Source of the DNA: Zelopaecilomyces penicillatus
Taxonomy: Eukaryota; Ascomycota; Sordariomycetes; Hypocreales; Pseudodiploosporaceae
Direction: 5' to 3'
DNA length: 64,000 bases
NCBI GenBank assembly: GCA_005765155.1
Contig: VCCP01000008.1
Coordinates: 930,001-994,000 of the forward strand
Shown here: in pieces, positions 35,411 through 46,162 of the stretch
How positions within the stretch are numbered: the first letter of the stretch is position 1
Layout of the letters: each line of letters begins with the position of its first letter
Position numbers and translations under genes: made by a program
The notes under the pieces: generated by a model
Told to the model about the DNA's origin: nothing
Databases searched by the model: none
Seen by the model: only the letters and a program-made list of their open reading frames with translations

Positions 35411-37858
35411 TGCGTTGTGCTGTTTGCTCTATTTACGCAGCCTGGGGGCCCATTGCTGGCCAGGGCGGCGCGTCGGTGAATTTGGGTTGCGGGTGGTTCA
35501 CGATCGTGGTTCAACCCCACGATGATGGCGCTTGCGTCAGTCAGTCAGTTAAAGAAACTCGCTCCCGTCACAAGCCACTCCCAAGGACAAAACAGGCAGC
35601 CAACTCTAGCTTGAGCTTGCTTGCTGGGCAAGGCTACGCAATGACAACAGAGCGACTCGTGTGGCACGGTTCAGCCAGCCAACCGCTGCGCATCCCTGCG
35701 TTGAGCCGAGTCAAGGTGTGTGCGTGGGTAGCTCTCTCCCCTCTGTGCCAGTACTATAGGTATGGAGAGCTTAGAAACGGCCTTTGGATGTGGATAAGCC
35801 ATTGTCAACCAGGCTCAAGCTGGCATGGCTTTTCATGCATAATTGGTAGTCATTATGGCTTTCTGTGTAGTCATTTGTTGTCCTCTGGTACGCCAGGAAA
35901 GCCATTGAATGCAATGTACCCCTTCATTACGTGAGGCGTGAGATACAGTAAAGATGAGGAGGAACAATTTTCCGAGGATCAGGGGCTAGTACGATTATAG
36001 CACGGAATATATTTACCACTAGTCCAGTGTGGGCCTAAGGCTTATCTCTCCCCACGTTTTTGATTGAATCATGTTCGATATCTCGTCAACAGGCATCTAA
36101 TTTGGTACTCCACCAGCCAAGGCCCTTAGTCTTGATCACCAGTCAGGTACAAATCGGCCAACAGGGATTGGGTGCCAATCCAACGGCTTGAGATACATCA
36201 TCGAAGAAGTAGCATCTGATACGGCACACGCATAACAAACGGGGACCACAGCAAGGTCAGACATGTTCAACCTGCTCAGGCAAAGAGAAGCTGCTCTGCA
36301 ATTCCACGAGAGCCATCTAGGCAACAGCAGACAGTTGCACCACAGTTTACGTTGCATTGCATTGTCCTGAACGTGGTAGCATTGTTCAGCCAGCTTGGAC
36401 TCCTTTGTTCCTTATCATCATCACATTTAAGGCGCAGACCCATGCTAGTTGAATCGAACCATCGCGTTAGTGGCCTCAATCGTCCAAAGTCATTGAGCAA
36501 CTCCCCCTGGTCACATCATCCTACAGATATACGTAGTTGTAGTAATCTATTGGATCCCTGTTCAATAGATGGAGAGACAGTCTCGGCCCGCTACGGTCAG
36601 GCCGGAGAGGTGTCGAACAGTTTTGCACATTCCTCAATCGGAAAGCCTGCGCTCCCAACGATGCTGTTTCGGGATTGCAAGCGCGCGGCCATTCAGGCAC
36701 AGGATTCTACCAAGAGGATGGCGCGACGGCGACACTAAACTTTAAGTCCTTATGCAAGCCAGTCGATTACTGCGCAGGACGCGGGCGTCTATCAGGGGTA
36801 GGGGGGACTGGGCTGTAGCAGTACTATCCCGGGGCAGCATTTGCTGATCAAGGTCCTGGACGATCCGGGACAATGATGGACGGGTAGCAAAAAGCCACAG
36901 ACGTAAATCAAGTTGGGGAACCTGGAACTTGAGATTAATTCCCCTCTCAGGATGAAATGAGTTCCCTCATGACCAAGAGGGGTTCCTTGCTCCTTGTGAG
37001 CATCTATAGACAGGGAGCTCGCCATAACTCAACTCCAACGTATCCATTCTCCATCCACATTCATGAGTCGCAAAATCTCCAACAGCTAGCTCCTGACTCC
37101 CTCCCCCCTCAACAAAACATGATTCCATCAAGCCGCCCCACGTGGTGAGCTCATTCAAACAAAGATGACTCTATCTACCCCCACCTCCCCATTCGAACGC
37201 ACCCAGGCCGGGTGCTGCCGCCTTTTGGTGAGACAAGTGGCGCGGAAAGATACCCCAGAATCCAATTCAATAGCTTTAAATCCCAGAAAATGGTTCTAGC
37301 CGAGATGGGTAGGCCACAAAGGTGCTTGAGAGAAAACCCCCCCATTCAACCTTACTCGGAATACCAGCCAAGAGAGGGGCGGGCGAGGGGGTTAATCTTT
37401 CTCTGACCCCTGGTGAGATCAATCTGCCCTGTCGTGACGAGCAGGTCATCTCTATTCGACAGGGTTTTCGGAGGCAGCCTTTAATGAATCTCCGATCAAG
37501 CGGCAATGTTGTTTGAAGGGGTGAACGCTTGCTTCTGCGAGTCAGTGGGTGATGCGACGTTGGTGACATCTAGGCGTTATGTCAACGTTATTCTCTTTCC
37601 GAGGAGATCCTGGCCAGTAGATGGATGTTTGAAACAGGAAGGCGACTTTCAATTATCGTCAAGAGGCTCTTTGTGGGAACACATTTTGGTGGAGACAACG
37701 TTTGAGTATAAGTAAGACGACTTGTCGCCTCAAGAAGCAAAAGATCAACAACCAACAGCCTCATCTCTCAAGCCAACAAGCCTCTTCAAAAGTCTCTCCT
37801 TCAAAAACTTTCACTCCTTTCTTCATTGGGTTTTACTCAACAACAACTCTCATTCAAG
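35411..37858. other. Divergent spacer upstream of the second regulator and the secreted protein
   Basis: About 2.4 kb with no recognisable gene. It contains the promoter of the minus-strand regulator on the left and that of the secreted protein on the right. Short open frames here give translations without family features. Confidence 0.5.
37707..37712 (+). promoter_or_regulatory. Possible TATA element of the secreted protein gene
   Basis: TATAAG stands about 150 bases before the start codon and is followed by an A/C-rich leader with many CAA and CTC motifs, which looks like a 5' untranslated region. This is a single short match, so the call is tentative. Confidence 0.35.
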
Positions 37859-38503
37859 ATGATGTTCTCCAAGTACATCGCCGGCCTCGTCGCCGCTGGT
37901 GCTTCCCTCGTCTCTGCGCAGTCTGGAACCCGCAGCATGACTCCTCATGAGCAGTACTCCTCGTCCGTTGGTGTTCTCGGTTGCTACATCAACACCAACC
38001 GAGTTGCCTACTGGCCCGGCGCTGTTGACTGCAACAACATCTGCGTCCGAGTCAGCTACGGCGGCCGCAGCGTCCATCTCCTGAAGATTGACTCTTCCGG
38101 CGGCGCATACGACATCTCCTACGATGCCTGGAACTACCTTGGCTTCGGCGTGGGTGCCAAGCAAAGCCCCCGAACGGGCGGCGGCATCAACATGCAGTAC
38201 CAATTTGTTTCTGCGGACAACTGCAGGAGCCTCATGCGAGATGGAAAACTCCACTTCACTGCTGCCAACAGTGTCAACTTTGTCGATTCTTGCATCCGAC
38301 AGAACAGCTGGGTCGGCCGCAACTACCAGTTCATCAACCTCCTCGACCCTGTTTGCAAGTACGGCTGGAACGAGCGATGCACTTACAACGGCGCCGTGAG
38401 CAACCAGCCCCAGTGCCCTCACACTCTCGGCGAGCCTCGCACTCCCACCGGCCAGCGTGTTGTCAACATTGCCTACGGAACCGGCCGCGAGTATGTTGCT
38501 TAA
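37859..38503 (+). CDS. Small secreted cysteine-containing protein
   Basis: A single exon of 214 residues. The start is the first of two adjacent ATGs (37859 and 37862) in a CAAG-ATG context. MMFSKYIAGLVAAGASLVSA is a clear signal peptide with likely cleavage after VSA or SAQ. The mature part has eight cysteines (GCY, VDCNNIC, DNC, DSC, PVC, ERC, QCP), enough for four disulfides. Conserved-looking blocks are NRVAYWPGAVDCNNICVRV and GGAYDISYDAWNYLGFG. I recognise the protein as one of a broadly distributed fungal family of secreted proteins, possibly with a barwin-like double-psi barrel fold, but know no assigned function. It may act in the cell wall or host interface; this is inference from secretion alone. 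Confidence 0.88.
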   Translation: MMFSKYIAGLVAAGASLVSAQSGTRSMTPHEQYSSSVGVLGCYINTNRVAYWPGAVDCNNICVRVSYGGRSVHLLKIDSSGGAYDISYDAWNYLGFGVGAKQSPRTGGGINMQYQFVSADNCRSLMRDGKLHFTAANSVNFVDSCIRQNSWVGRNYQFINLLDPVCKYGWNERCTYNGAVSNQPQCPHTLGEPRTPTGQRVVNIAYGTGREYVA

Positions 38504-39933
38504 GCGACAGCACAAATTGGATTTCCTCATTACGAGGAACCGGGAAACACACTACGGCCGTCTTGTCAAGATTGCTTATAGGACGTACATATAGGAGCTC
38601 GTTGAAGCTCAACCTCCCTCCCCCAGTATATAGCCCCTTTGCACATATATCACACCTTGGATCTTTGGATGAGTTACTGTATATAGCTAGATTAGCAATA
38701 GAACTCAACTGATTCATATTAAACCAAAACTCTCTCGCGATTACTTGAAATTCATGCAAATAAACTCCGATTGTCTAGATAGAAAGGACCTTGATGCTGT
38801 ACTCATAATAGACAGCCACCTACCTCTGAAAAGGTTTATTCAACACTATTGGATTGTAGGCAACGGATAATGCTTGAACCGTGTCAATTTGAGAGGCAAG
38901 CATGCTTAATATGGGGACAATTCTGAGTATGCGACATGTCTTAATTGCGATGTTAACGAGATGCACTAGAAGAACTTGAATTAGTCAATTTTGAAGAAAA
39001 TTCAACAAGAAGTGCTCGAAGTTGAGATTGATGATGGAAGAGGCTATCAAAAGACTGCTCAATGAATGGTTGCATCCCGTGTCATGTGTGTTTATAACTT
39101 TCTCAAAATAACAACAAATTCAGTCTTACAACCTTATTTAGGTTTCATCTTCTTACAAACACGCATTCCCTTTTACTAATTTGAGACTAATTAAAAAAGT
39201 ATATACAAAGATTCATCTTATATTATTCTCCATATTTAAATAATTCCTCTTTGCGCTGAAATTTGCTGTAATTTCTAGCATGGCTCAAGGTTTAGGGTAT
39301 GTATTGATAGTTGACATCACTTCAAAACACACAAGCTCAACTAGGTACCTGTCTGTCTTGATGAGGTGAAGCAATTAGGTAAAGGGAAATAACAAATTTA
39401 TAAATTTTAGCGAATGACTTGTTCAAAGGCAAGGCTTGCGCATTGTTGAAAGGCGGAGACAAGGCTATGCATTGTTCTACATACAATTACAACAGATCAC
39501 ACAAATCACGGAGTGTGGCGTTTCGGGTTACTACGCTATAGAGTGGAGTAGGGATGAAGAGTGTGACTGCACAACGTGGAGAGGCGCCTTTGCCCCCGAT
39601 GATCAATTACCTAGACAATGGCTGTGTTACAAGGCGAAGTTGCCTGTTCTGGTTTAGCATCGCAGATGCGTGACTCGTCCATGAATATGTGGTGCCTACA
39701 ATGCTCAACGGGTTTCGGGAATGGTTTCCCGATAAGCCTGAGATGGGAAGTCGTAGGTAAAGGCGATGGATCCGTCTCCGGCGCCGGATCGGAGCCGGCT
39801 ATTTACGTTTGCCTAAGCGAACAAATGAGGGGTTCACTGAACGGTAAGGTTCGTATTTGGACGTCGACCGAATTTATATGGGTAGCAAGCTGTGTATCCG
39901 TCTGTAAAACTGGATGTTGATACGCAATCTACC
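38504..39933. other. Spacer between secreted protein and aminotransferase
   Basis: About 1.4 kb, AT-rich in its first two thirds (to about 39.4 kb). No gene or RNA was recognised; the right end should hold the aminotransferase promoter. Confidence 0.5.
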
Positions 39934-41370
39934 ATGTCTGTAACAGCGGAACAGAATGGCTCAATAATCTCCAATGGTGAGGCCGATGGCTCCAAATCGA
40001 AACCCCCGGAGCCATCTTTACTACATCGCTCACTTGTAAACCCACCGCAACATGTTGTATCTGGATCAGGCATCTACCTCACACTATCAGATGGACGCCG
40101 CATACTCGATGGCTGCGCTGGTGCGGCTGTCTCCAACATAGGCCACGGAAATGAGGAGGTGACCGAGGCCATTGTCCGACAAATGTCCCAGGTTTCGTTC
40201 GTCCACACGCAGGCTTACACAACAGACAGCGCCGAGGAGCTGGCGCGCATTCTGGTCGGCCATCGCCCCCATGGCCTATGTAGAGCCTACTTCATCTGCT
40301 CTGGCAGCGAGGCCACCGACGCAGCGCTCAAGTTTGCGCGGCAGTATTTCTTCGAAAAGGGGGAGGTGCAGAGGAAAAACATCGTTTCCCGGAGACAGTC
40401 CTACCATGGGAACACGCTTGGTGCGATGAGTGTGAGCAGCAACGTGGCTCGAAAGGTACCCTACGCCGGTGCAGTACTGCTTGAGAATGTGAGTTTTGTT
40501 AGCCCGACGTACGAGTACCGCGATAGACTGGCCGGCGAGACGGAAGAACAGTATGCGACTAGGTTGGTGAATGAGGTGGATGATGAGTTTCAACGACTTG
40601 GGCCCGAGACTGTCATTGCCTTTCTGGCGGAAACGGTAGGCGGCGCGACGGCCGGGTGTCTCACAGCGCCAAAGTGTTATTTTGAAGGCGTGCGACGAGT
40701 CTGTGATAAGTACGGGATCCTGCTTATTCTGGACGAGGTTATGTGTGGAAGCGGGCGATCAGGCTCCTTTTTCGCGTTTGAGCAGGAGGGCGATAATGTG
40801 CGACCCGACCTCGTCACTCTGGGCAAAGGTCTCGGCGCAGGCTTCGTGCCCATCGCCGGCGTGCTCATGCACGAGAAGATTGTCAACACGATTCGAAACG
40901 GCTCCGGCGCTGTCGCCCACGGCCATACTTACCAGGCTCACCCGGTAAGCTGCGCTGCTGCGGTGGCCGTACAGCGAATCATGCAGCGCGAGGACCTCAT
41001 CTCCAAGTGCGCCGCCAAGGGCAAGTTTCTAGAAACTCGTCTGCGCAGTGCGTTTGCATCGGCCAAGCATGCCGGCAACGTGCGTGGGCGCGGACTATTC
41101 TGGGCGGTGGAGTTTGTGTCGTCGTCGTCCAAGTCGGGCGAGGACAAGACGCCGTTTGCACCGGGGATCGGCTTTGGCCCGCGGGTGGTGGAGGCGGCGT
41201 TTGCGCTGGGGCTCGCTGTGTATCCCGGCACGGGGACGGCGGACGGGCTGTGCGGAGATCACATCATTGTGGCTCCGCCGCTGACGGTTACGCTGGAGGA
41301 GATTGATCTCCTGGTGGATTTATTGAGAAGAGCATATGACCGGGTTGAGCAAGATGTAGCTAATCTATAG
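39934..41370 (+). CDS. Class III (omega) aminotransferase, PLP-dependent
   Basis: A single exon of 478 residues. ATG at 39934 was chosen; the frame is open 14 codons further up, but only from a GTG. Family marks are present in order: the GCAGAAVSNIGHGN segment, CSGSEATDAALKFARQY, YHGNTLGAMS, LILDEVMCG with Asp267 (pairs with the PLP ring nitrogen), and LGKGLGAGFVPIAG, where Lys298 should form the Schiff base. HGHTYQAHPVSCAAA follows and supplies the phosphate-binding Thr. The enzyme moves an amino group from an omega-amino acid, amine or diamine to a keto acid. The substrate cannot be read from sequence. No targeting peptide is evident, so a cytosolic place is likely. Confidence 0.95.
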   Translation: MSVTAEQNGSIISNGEADGSKSKPPEPSLLHRSLVNPPQHVVSGSGIYLTLSDGRRILDGCAGAAVSNIGHGNEEVTEAIVRQMSQVSFVHTQAYTTDSAEELARILVGHRPHGLCRAYFICSGSEATDAALKFARQYFFEKGEVQRKNIVSRRQSYHGNTLGAMSVSSNVARKVPYAGAVLLENVSFVSPTYEYRDRLAGETEEQYATRLVNEVDDEFQRLGPETVIAFLAETVGGATAGCLTAPKCYFEGVRRVCDKYGILLILDEVMCGSGRSGSFFAFEQEGDNVRPDLVTLGKGLGAGFVPIAGVLMHEKIVNTIRNGSGAVAHGHTYQAHPVSCAAAVAVQRIMQREDLISKCAAKGKFLETRLRSAFASAKHAGNVRGRGLFWAVEFVSSSSKSGEDKTPFAPGIGFGPRVVEAAFALGLAVYPGTGTADGLCGDHIIVAPPLTVTLEEIDLLVDLLRRAYDRVEQDVANL

Positions 41371-42267
41371 AGATGTAACCCGACTTTTACATGAGTAAGG
41401 GGCTTAATATGGACGTTGTTGCGAGATTCTAGTTCGTTCGGGGAGGTTTGCTGTGGGGTAAAGTCTTGACTAGACACTGAGCTTGACTCGAGATCTGCAA
41501 ACTGTCGGACATTAATGCTCTGCCGAGTCATGAAGCTGAATATCATTAATTCAACCGTAAACCCTCGCTTCTTTTCACAAAATCGATTGTGCCATGTCGG
41601 TCCAGGCACCAGAGTTATACAATGGACGGGAGGTTCAGCGTTTCGGCCGAAAAGGTGTCCAGTCACGCACAGCTGCTACGGCGGTCCGCAGACACAGCGG
41701 CCCGATCTCCACTGAACGGCCTGGGACCAGACGGGACTCTAATCTCGCAGCCTGGAGTCCCTGCTGCAGCAGATTGGCGCTAAATTCAAGGCAACGAGGA
41801 ACTGATCTTACCGCGTTGCTCGGCATCTATGTTTACGAATAAACATAGACCAGCTTTGACTATTGATTATTTTGAAGTTGGAGATGTGAAAAATAATGGC
41901 AGCTCTTGCACATAAATTAGGCAGCAGAATATGAAAATTCCTTCTACATGTGGCTAGCTGTATACTTGTACACCACTGTGGTTCACACGATGGAGCATTT
42001 CAGGGGTTTGCTGTGGCGTAAAACAGCATTTACGGGATCGAATGGTGCCCAACGACGACATGAGAATGTTAAGATATACAGAATTGCCCTTTTTCAGAAT
42101 AACAGGCAGCAAGAATAAAATCACTACAAATACTCGTCTCTGTATGTCTCTGTCTGATATTCACCATTGAGATTGCCTCAGGCTCAGCAACCCAACCCTT
42201 GATCATCAATCCACTCACCCCCTTTTTATCACGAATATTAAAAACCCATTTCAACAAAATACTCGCA
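41371..42267. other. Spacer between aminotransferase and kinesin
   Basis: It holds the aminotransferase 3' region and the kinesin promoter. An 82-codon frame starting with ATG (41594-41842) has no family features and is not called as a gene. Confidence 0.5.
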
Positions 42268-44470
42268 ATGGAGGAATACATCCTTGAACACGCAGAGCGA
42301 TACCACAAACTGGTGTCCAGGTTTCAGCCAGAACCTAAACACAAAACGCAGGCACAATTGGATACAACCACCTCCCGAGATGTCATTGTCAGTGCCCGCA
42401 TCCGGCCTCTGTCGGATGAAGAGACTGCCAATGGTTTTCCAATGGGTATTTTTGAACGACTTAATGATGCTGCAACCTTGGACGTGCATGAGCTCAAGAG
42501 GGCCATCAAAAGCCCGTTTCCATCGCTCAAGGTGAGTACCACTACTCTTTCATACCAACGAAACCTGAACATAAACCTTTTTTTTTTTTTTACGAAATCG
42601 CTAACGAACCTCGAACTGTCTTGGTGGATGTAGTCGGCAAGCTATGAAGTAGACCACTCATATGGCCCAGGCGCAACGACAGAACAGATCTACAACGATG
42701 TTGTCAAAGACCTCGTCCCGTGGGCCTGGGGCGGCGGTATCGGCACATTGTTTGCCTATGGGCAGACCGGTTCCGGCAAGACCTATACGGTGAGCGGTCT
42801 AGAAAAGCTGGTGGCTCAGGCTTTGATGGATGGAGAGCTTGAAGGGGAGCGAAAGATTTATGTTTCTATTATAGAGTTGGCTGGGAATTCATGTTATGGT
42901 GAGTTTTCAACAACCACAGCGAGAGAGATGATTTTAGAAAACAAGGGCTGACAAGGGAAATGTGTTTGGCAATTATTGAACAGACCTCCTCAACTCGCAA
43001 AGATCAATTTCTATTCTTGAGGATTCCTTTGGCGTCGTCCAACTCGCCGGCGCGCTCGAACACAAAGTCACCAGCAAGAACGAAATCCTCAGTCTCATCG
43101 ACCAAGCCACCAAATTCCGCAGAACCGAATCCACAGAAAAAAACGACACCTCCTCCCGCTCTCACGCAATCTGCCGCATACGCATTGAAATCCCTTCTTC
43201 CCCCACAACCTCCACAGCTACTTCTTCCGCGCAGGGTGGCGCAGACGACGGCCTACTCTACCTCATCGACCTCGCTGGCTCCGAAGCAGCCCGCGACAAA
43301 GCCCGCCACGGAGCTGATCGTATGCGCGAGACCCGCGAGATCAACACCAGCCTCTCTGTGCTCAAAGACTGTATCCGCGGTAAAGCTGAGGCCGATGCTT
43401 CTGCTATTATCCTAAAGGGCGCAACAGCAAGGAGTGGCAGTAATAAGAAGTTCCACGTGCCGTTCCGACAGAGCGCGTTGACGAAAGTGCTAAAGCATGT
43501 GTTTGACCCAGCGGGGGTGAGGAGTTGCAAGACGGTGGTGTTGGCTTGTGTGAACCCGAGTTTGGTGGATATTGGGGCGAGTAAGAATACGTTGAGATTT
43601 GCAGAGATGTTGAGAGTTTTTGTGCCAAAGGTAAAGATGGGGCAGTATGATGCGCGGGCACCGATGACTTGGACAAACATACAGTTAAGAGAGTGGATTG
43701 ACAATAACGTAAGTCTTGGCACCCCATGTATTTGTTTCGTTTGTTTGATGTTTGTTTGTTGGATGTTTCTTTGCTAATCATGTCCTGGACAGTCTGGTTC
43801 TCCCCCAGTTTCATCCGATATCCTCGCCCCCTCCGAAACAGGCGCACAGATTCTCCGCCTCCCCGGCCCCGAATTCCTCCTCCGATGCCTCAAATCCCCC
43901 GGCGTGATCCCCGAACAAGCCAATGCGTTCCGGTCCAAGATCTGGCAGATGCACATCGACTCCCAAACCGCCGCCGCCAAAGGGACGAAAACCCCAGGCA
44001 GCGGCAGCAACAGCGTGACAGAGTCCAACGGGGGGCCGCCGGATAATACTAATATCCCCTCACAGTTTGAGGCCATGGAGGGGTTCTCAAGTCGCGAAGT
44101 GTGTCCCGGTATGAAGAACGTACCGTTTAAGGAGCGTATTCGTCCTGGTATGGTTGTTAGTTGGACGCCGCCTCGGGGATACCACATTGGTATGCCGTAT
44201 AGTGGGTTGAAGCTGGCTGTTATTCTGAGTCCTGTGGAAAGCGTTCCTGAACATGTGAGAGACGCTGGTGGAAAGTTTGTGAATGATTCAGATGGACCGG
44301 TGAATGGCACTGCGAAAAAATATCTTTGCGCAATGGTGTCGCCGGCGTTGCTTCCCGAGGCATACGAAGTGGTTCTGTGGCGGCAAGCTGCCATTGAAGT
44401 AGAACACATGGATACGGAGGTCTTGTTGGAGTATGATTCTGCAACGAGGTATTACTATATGGCAGTGTAA
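42268..44470 (+). CDS. Kinesin motor protein with SAM-like domain and uncharacterised C-terminal domain
   Basis: Exons 42268-42531, 42634-42898, 42984-43708 and 43793-44470 give 643 residues. Introns are 102, 85 and 84 bp, with donors GTGAGT, GTGAGT and GTAAGT. The motor domain spans about residues 38-385: RDVIVSARIRPL, P-loop GQTGSGKT (131-138), switch I NDTSSRSHA and switch II DLAGSE (272-277). The HVPFRQSALTKVL block resembles kinesin-13/KIF24-type motors, which depolymerise microtubule ends. After the motor come WTNIQLREWI and a stretch ending FLLRCLKSPGV, which reads as a SAM-like domain split by the last intron. The final 120 residues (RPGMVVSWTPPRGYH onward) look like a beta-rich domain I do not recognise. 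The N-terminus is very short, without the usual kinesin-13 N-terminal extension. Confidence 0.92.
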
Positions 44471-44552
44471 GCATTGGTATACAGTCGATCAGGTATTTGA
44501 TGATGAAACCAATATATTCATATTCATTCACGTCGTAACTGATATTATCTAA

Positions 44553-46162
44553 TTAAAATTGGAAATAACCCGTCCACAACTCTGGCAAGGTTCCTTTAGG
44601 ATCCCACTTCTTTGCTGTCTCTCTCAGCCGGGAGTAGCTCTCCTTGCCATATGACTTGAGCACGTCCTGCGTCTTGCCTCCGTAATTCATGTACACCAAG
44701 CCCTTGTACTCGCCCCTTTTGTTAGCCATCTGCTTGACCTGGGACAGAAAGTCCTTGGACGTGGCTTCCACAAGGTCATCGAATTTCTTGTCAGCCCAGA
44801 CAACGTGCAACTGCACGATCATGAGCGGACAATCGTTGGTTTTGAGACCTAGGGCGTTTCCGCCTTGCTTTTGCATTTGACCAATCACGTTCTTAGAAAT
44901 GGGCTGGTAGATGAGGAAGGGAGTCATGGTCGAGCTGCCCATGGCCGTCTTGAGCTTGGAGACGGATACCTGCCATGCCGTGGCAATTTCCTGGAATAGT
45001 GCGGGGGACTTAACCTGCACTGTTGTGTCCCACCACGTCGCCCGTGTCCCGTACGGTTCGTCAATAGCCAGAGATAGGGTAGAAACATTGGTGACGAGGG
45101 ATGTCTTGAACAGCGCACCCTCTACAGACTGGAATGGCTGGAAAACCTTGGGGATGGTGTTGACTGCCGGCGGCACCGAACGATAGAAGCTCGCAAGCGT
45201 AATATAGCCACCGAATATCTCCTGATAGCCGAATCCAAGGTATGTATGCGCCTTGCGGTCCTCCAGCAGGCCCTTGGTTACTAGATTGAAATAGTTGCTG
45301 ATGAGCGGCTCCCTTGCGGCAAATGGGTGAATCATGGTCTGAGTCCAAAGGTCGCCTTGGGGGAAAGCAACAATGTCAAATCGGGTGACGATGCCAAAAT
45401 TAGAACCGCCACCACCGCGCAGAGCCCTATAGAGGTCGGTGTTTTGCGAGGGTGAGGCGTTGACAATTTGACCCGATGCAAGCACTACTTCAAAGTTTTT
45501 GATGTTGTCACAGGCCCAACCGCGCTCCTCAGAAAAGTACGAGATGCCACCGCCGAGAATGAGCCCAGCAACACCGACATCCGCAGCACGACCGCCAACG
45601 ACGGCGAGCTTCTTCTGGTCTAGCCGACGAGACACATCGATCCAGCGGGCGCCCGGTCCAAGTAAGAGGCTCTTATCCTGGTTGGTAAGGGTGATTTGGT
45701 TGAGATAGACAAGATCAATGGTGACTCCGTTTTGGATGTTGGAGGCGCCCTCGAAGGATGTATGACCACCGGCCTTGACCGTAAAAGGAGCGTTGAGCGA
45801 GACCAGTGTCTTGACGATGGCCGAGACATCCTTGGTATTTCGGGGAGTGACGAAGCAACTAGGACGAACTTCGGCCTGTCTGTTGGACCAGTAGGTGTTG
45901 TGCTTGACGTAAGCAGCTGACATGGGGAGGACGACGTTTGTGGGCATGGCCTTGGCCAGAACCTCGCACTAATTGTCATGGTCAGTCAGTAAGGTGCCCA
46001 TGAGTGAGAGTCACTGCTTCGTGTAGGGAGGTAAAAATGCAAGTTTCTTACAGCGTTGAGGCCACTGCCGGGCGACGGTGTTGTTGGTGTCGCAGCCACA
46101 GACGTTGCTGCAAAGAACAGCGACGCAGCGACAGCAAGGCTGTGTGAGAGCGTGGACACCAT
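44553..46162 (-). CDS. Secreted FAD-linked oxidoreductase, berberine-bridge-enzyme (BBE) type
   Basis: Exons 46162-46052 and 45968-44553 are joined over an 83-bp intron (GTAAGA...ATTAG, phase 0), giving 508 residues. Exon 1 is a signal peptide plus short linker (MVSTLSHSLAVAASLFFAA); exon 2 begins with CEVLAKAMPTNVVLP. The FAD-binding PCMH domain includes TVKAGGHTSFEG, where His106 is the expected covalent FAD attachment site, then GVAGLILGGGISYFS, GWACDNI and ALRGGGGSNFGIVT. The C-terminal BBE segment ends YSRLRETAKKWDP. The second attachment Cys of plant BBE and fungal GOOX is replaced (GGRAADVGVAG), so FAD is probably bound through His alone. Such enzymes oxidise sugars, alcohols or secondary metabolites outside the cell; the substrate is unknown. 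It is read in the same direction as the upstream transporter gene. Confidence 0.93.

Noticed and set aside
36430..36500. B-box match (GGTTCGATTC) on the minus strand
   Set aside because: The T stem does not pair and no fitting A box or acceptor stem lies upstream.
41594..41842. 82-codon ATG frame between aminotransferase and kinesin
   Set aside because: No recognisable motif, no codon-use support, and it overlaps other chance frames.
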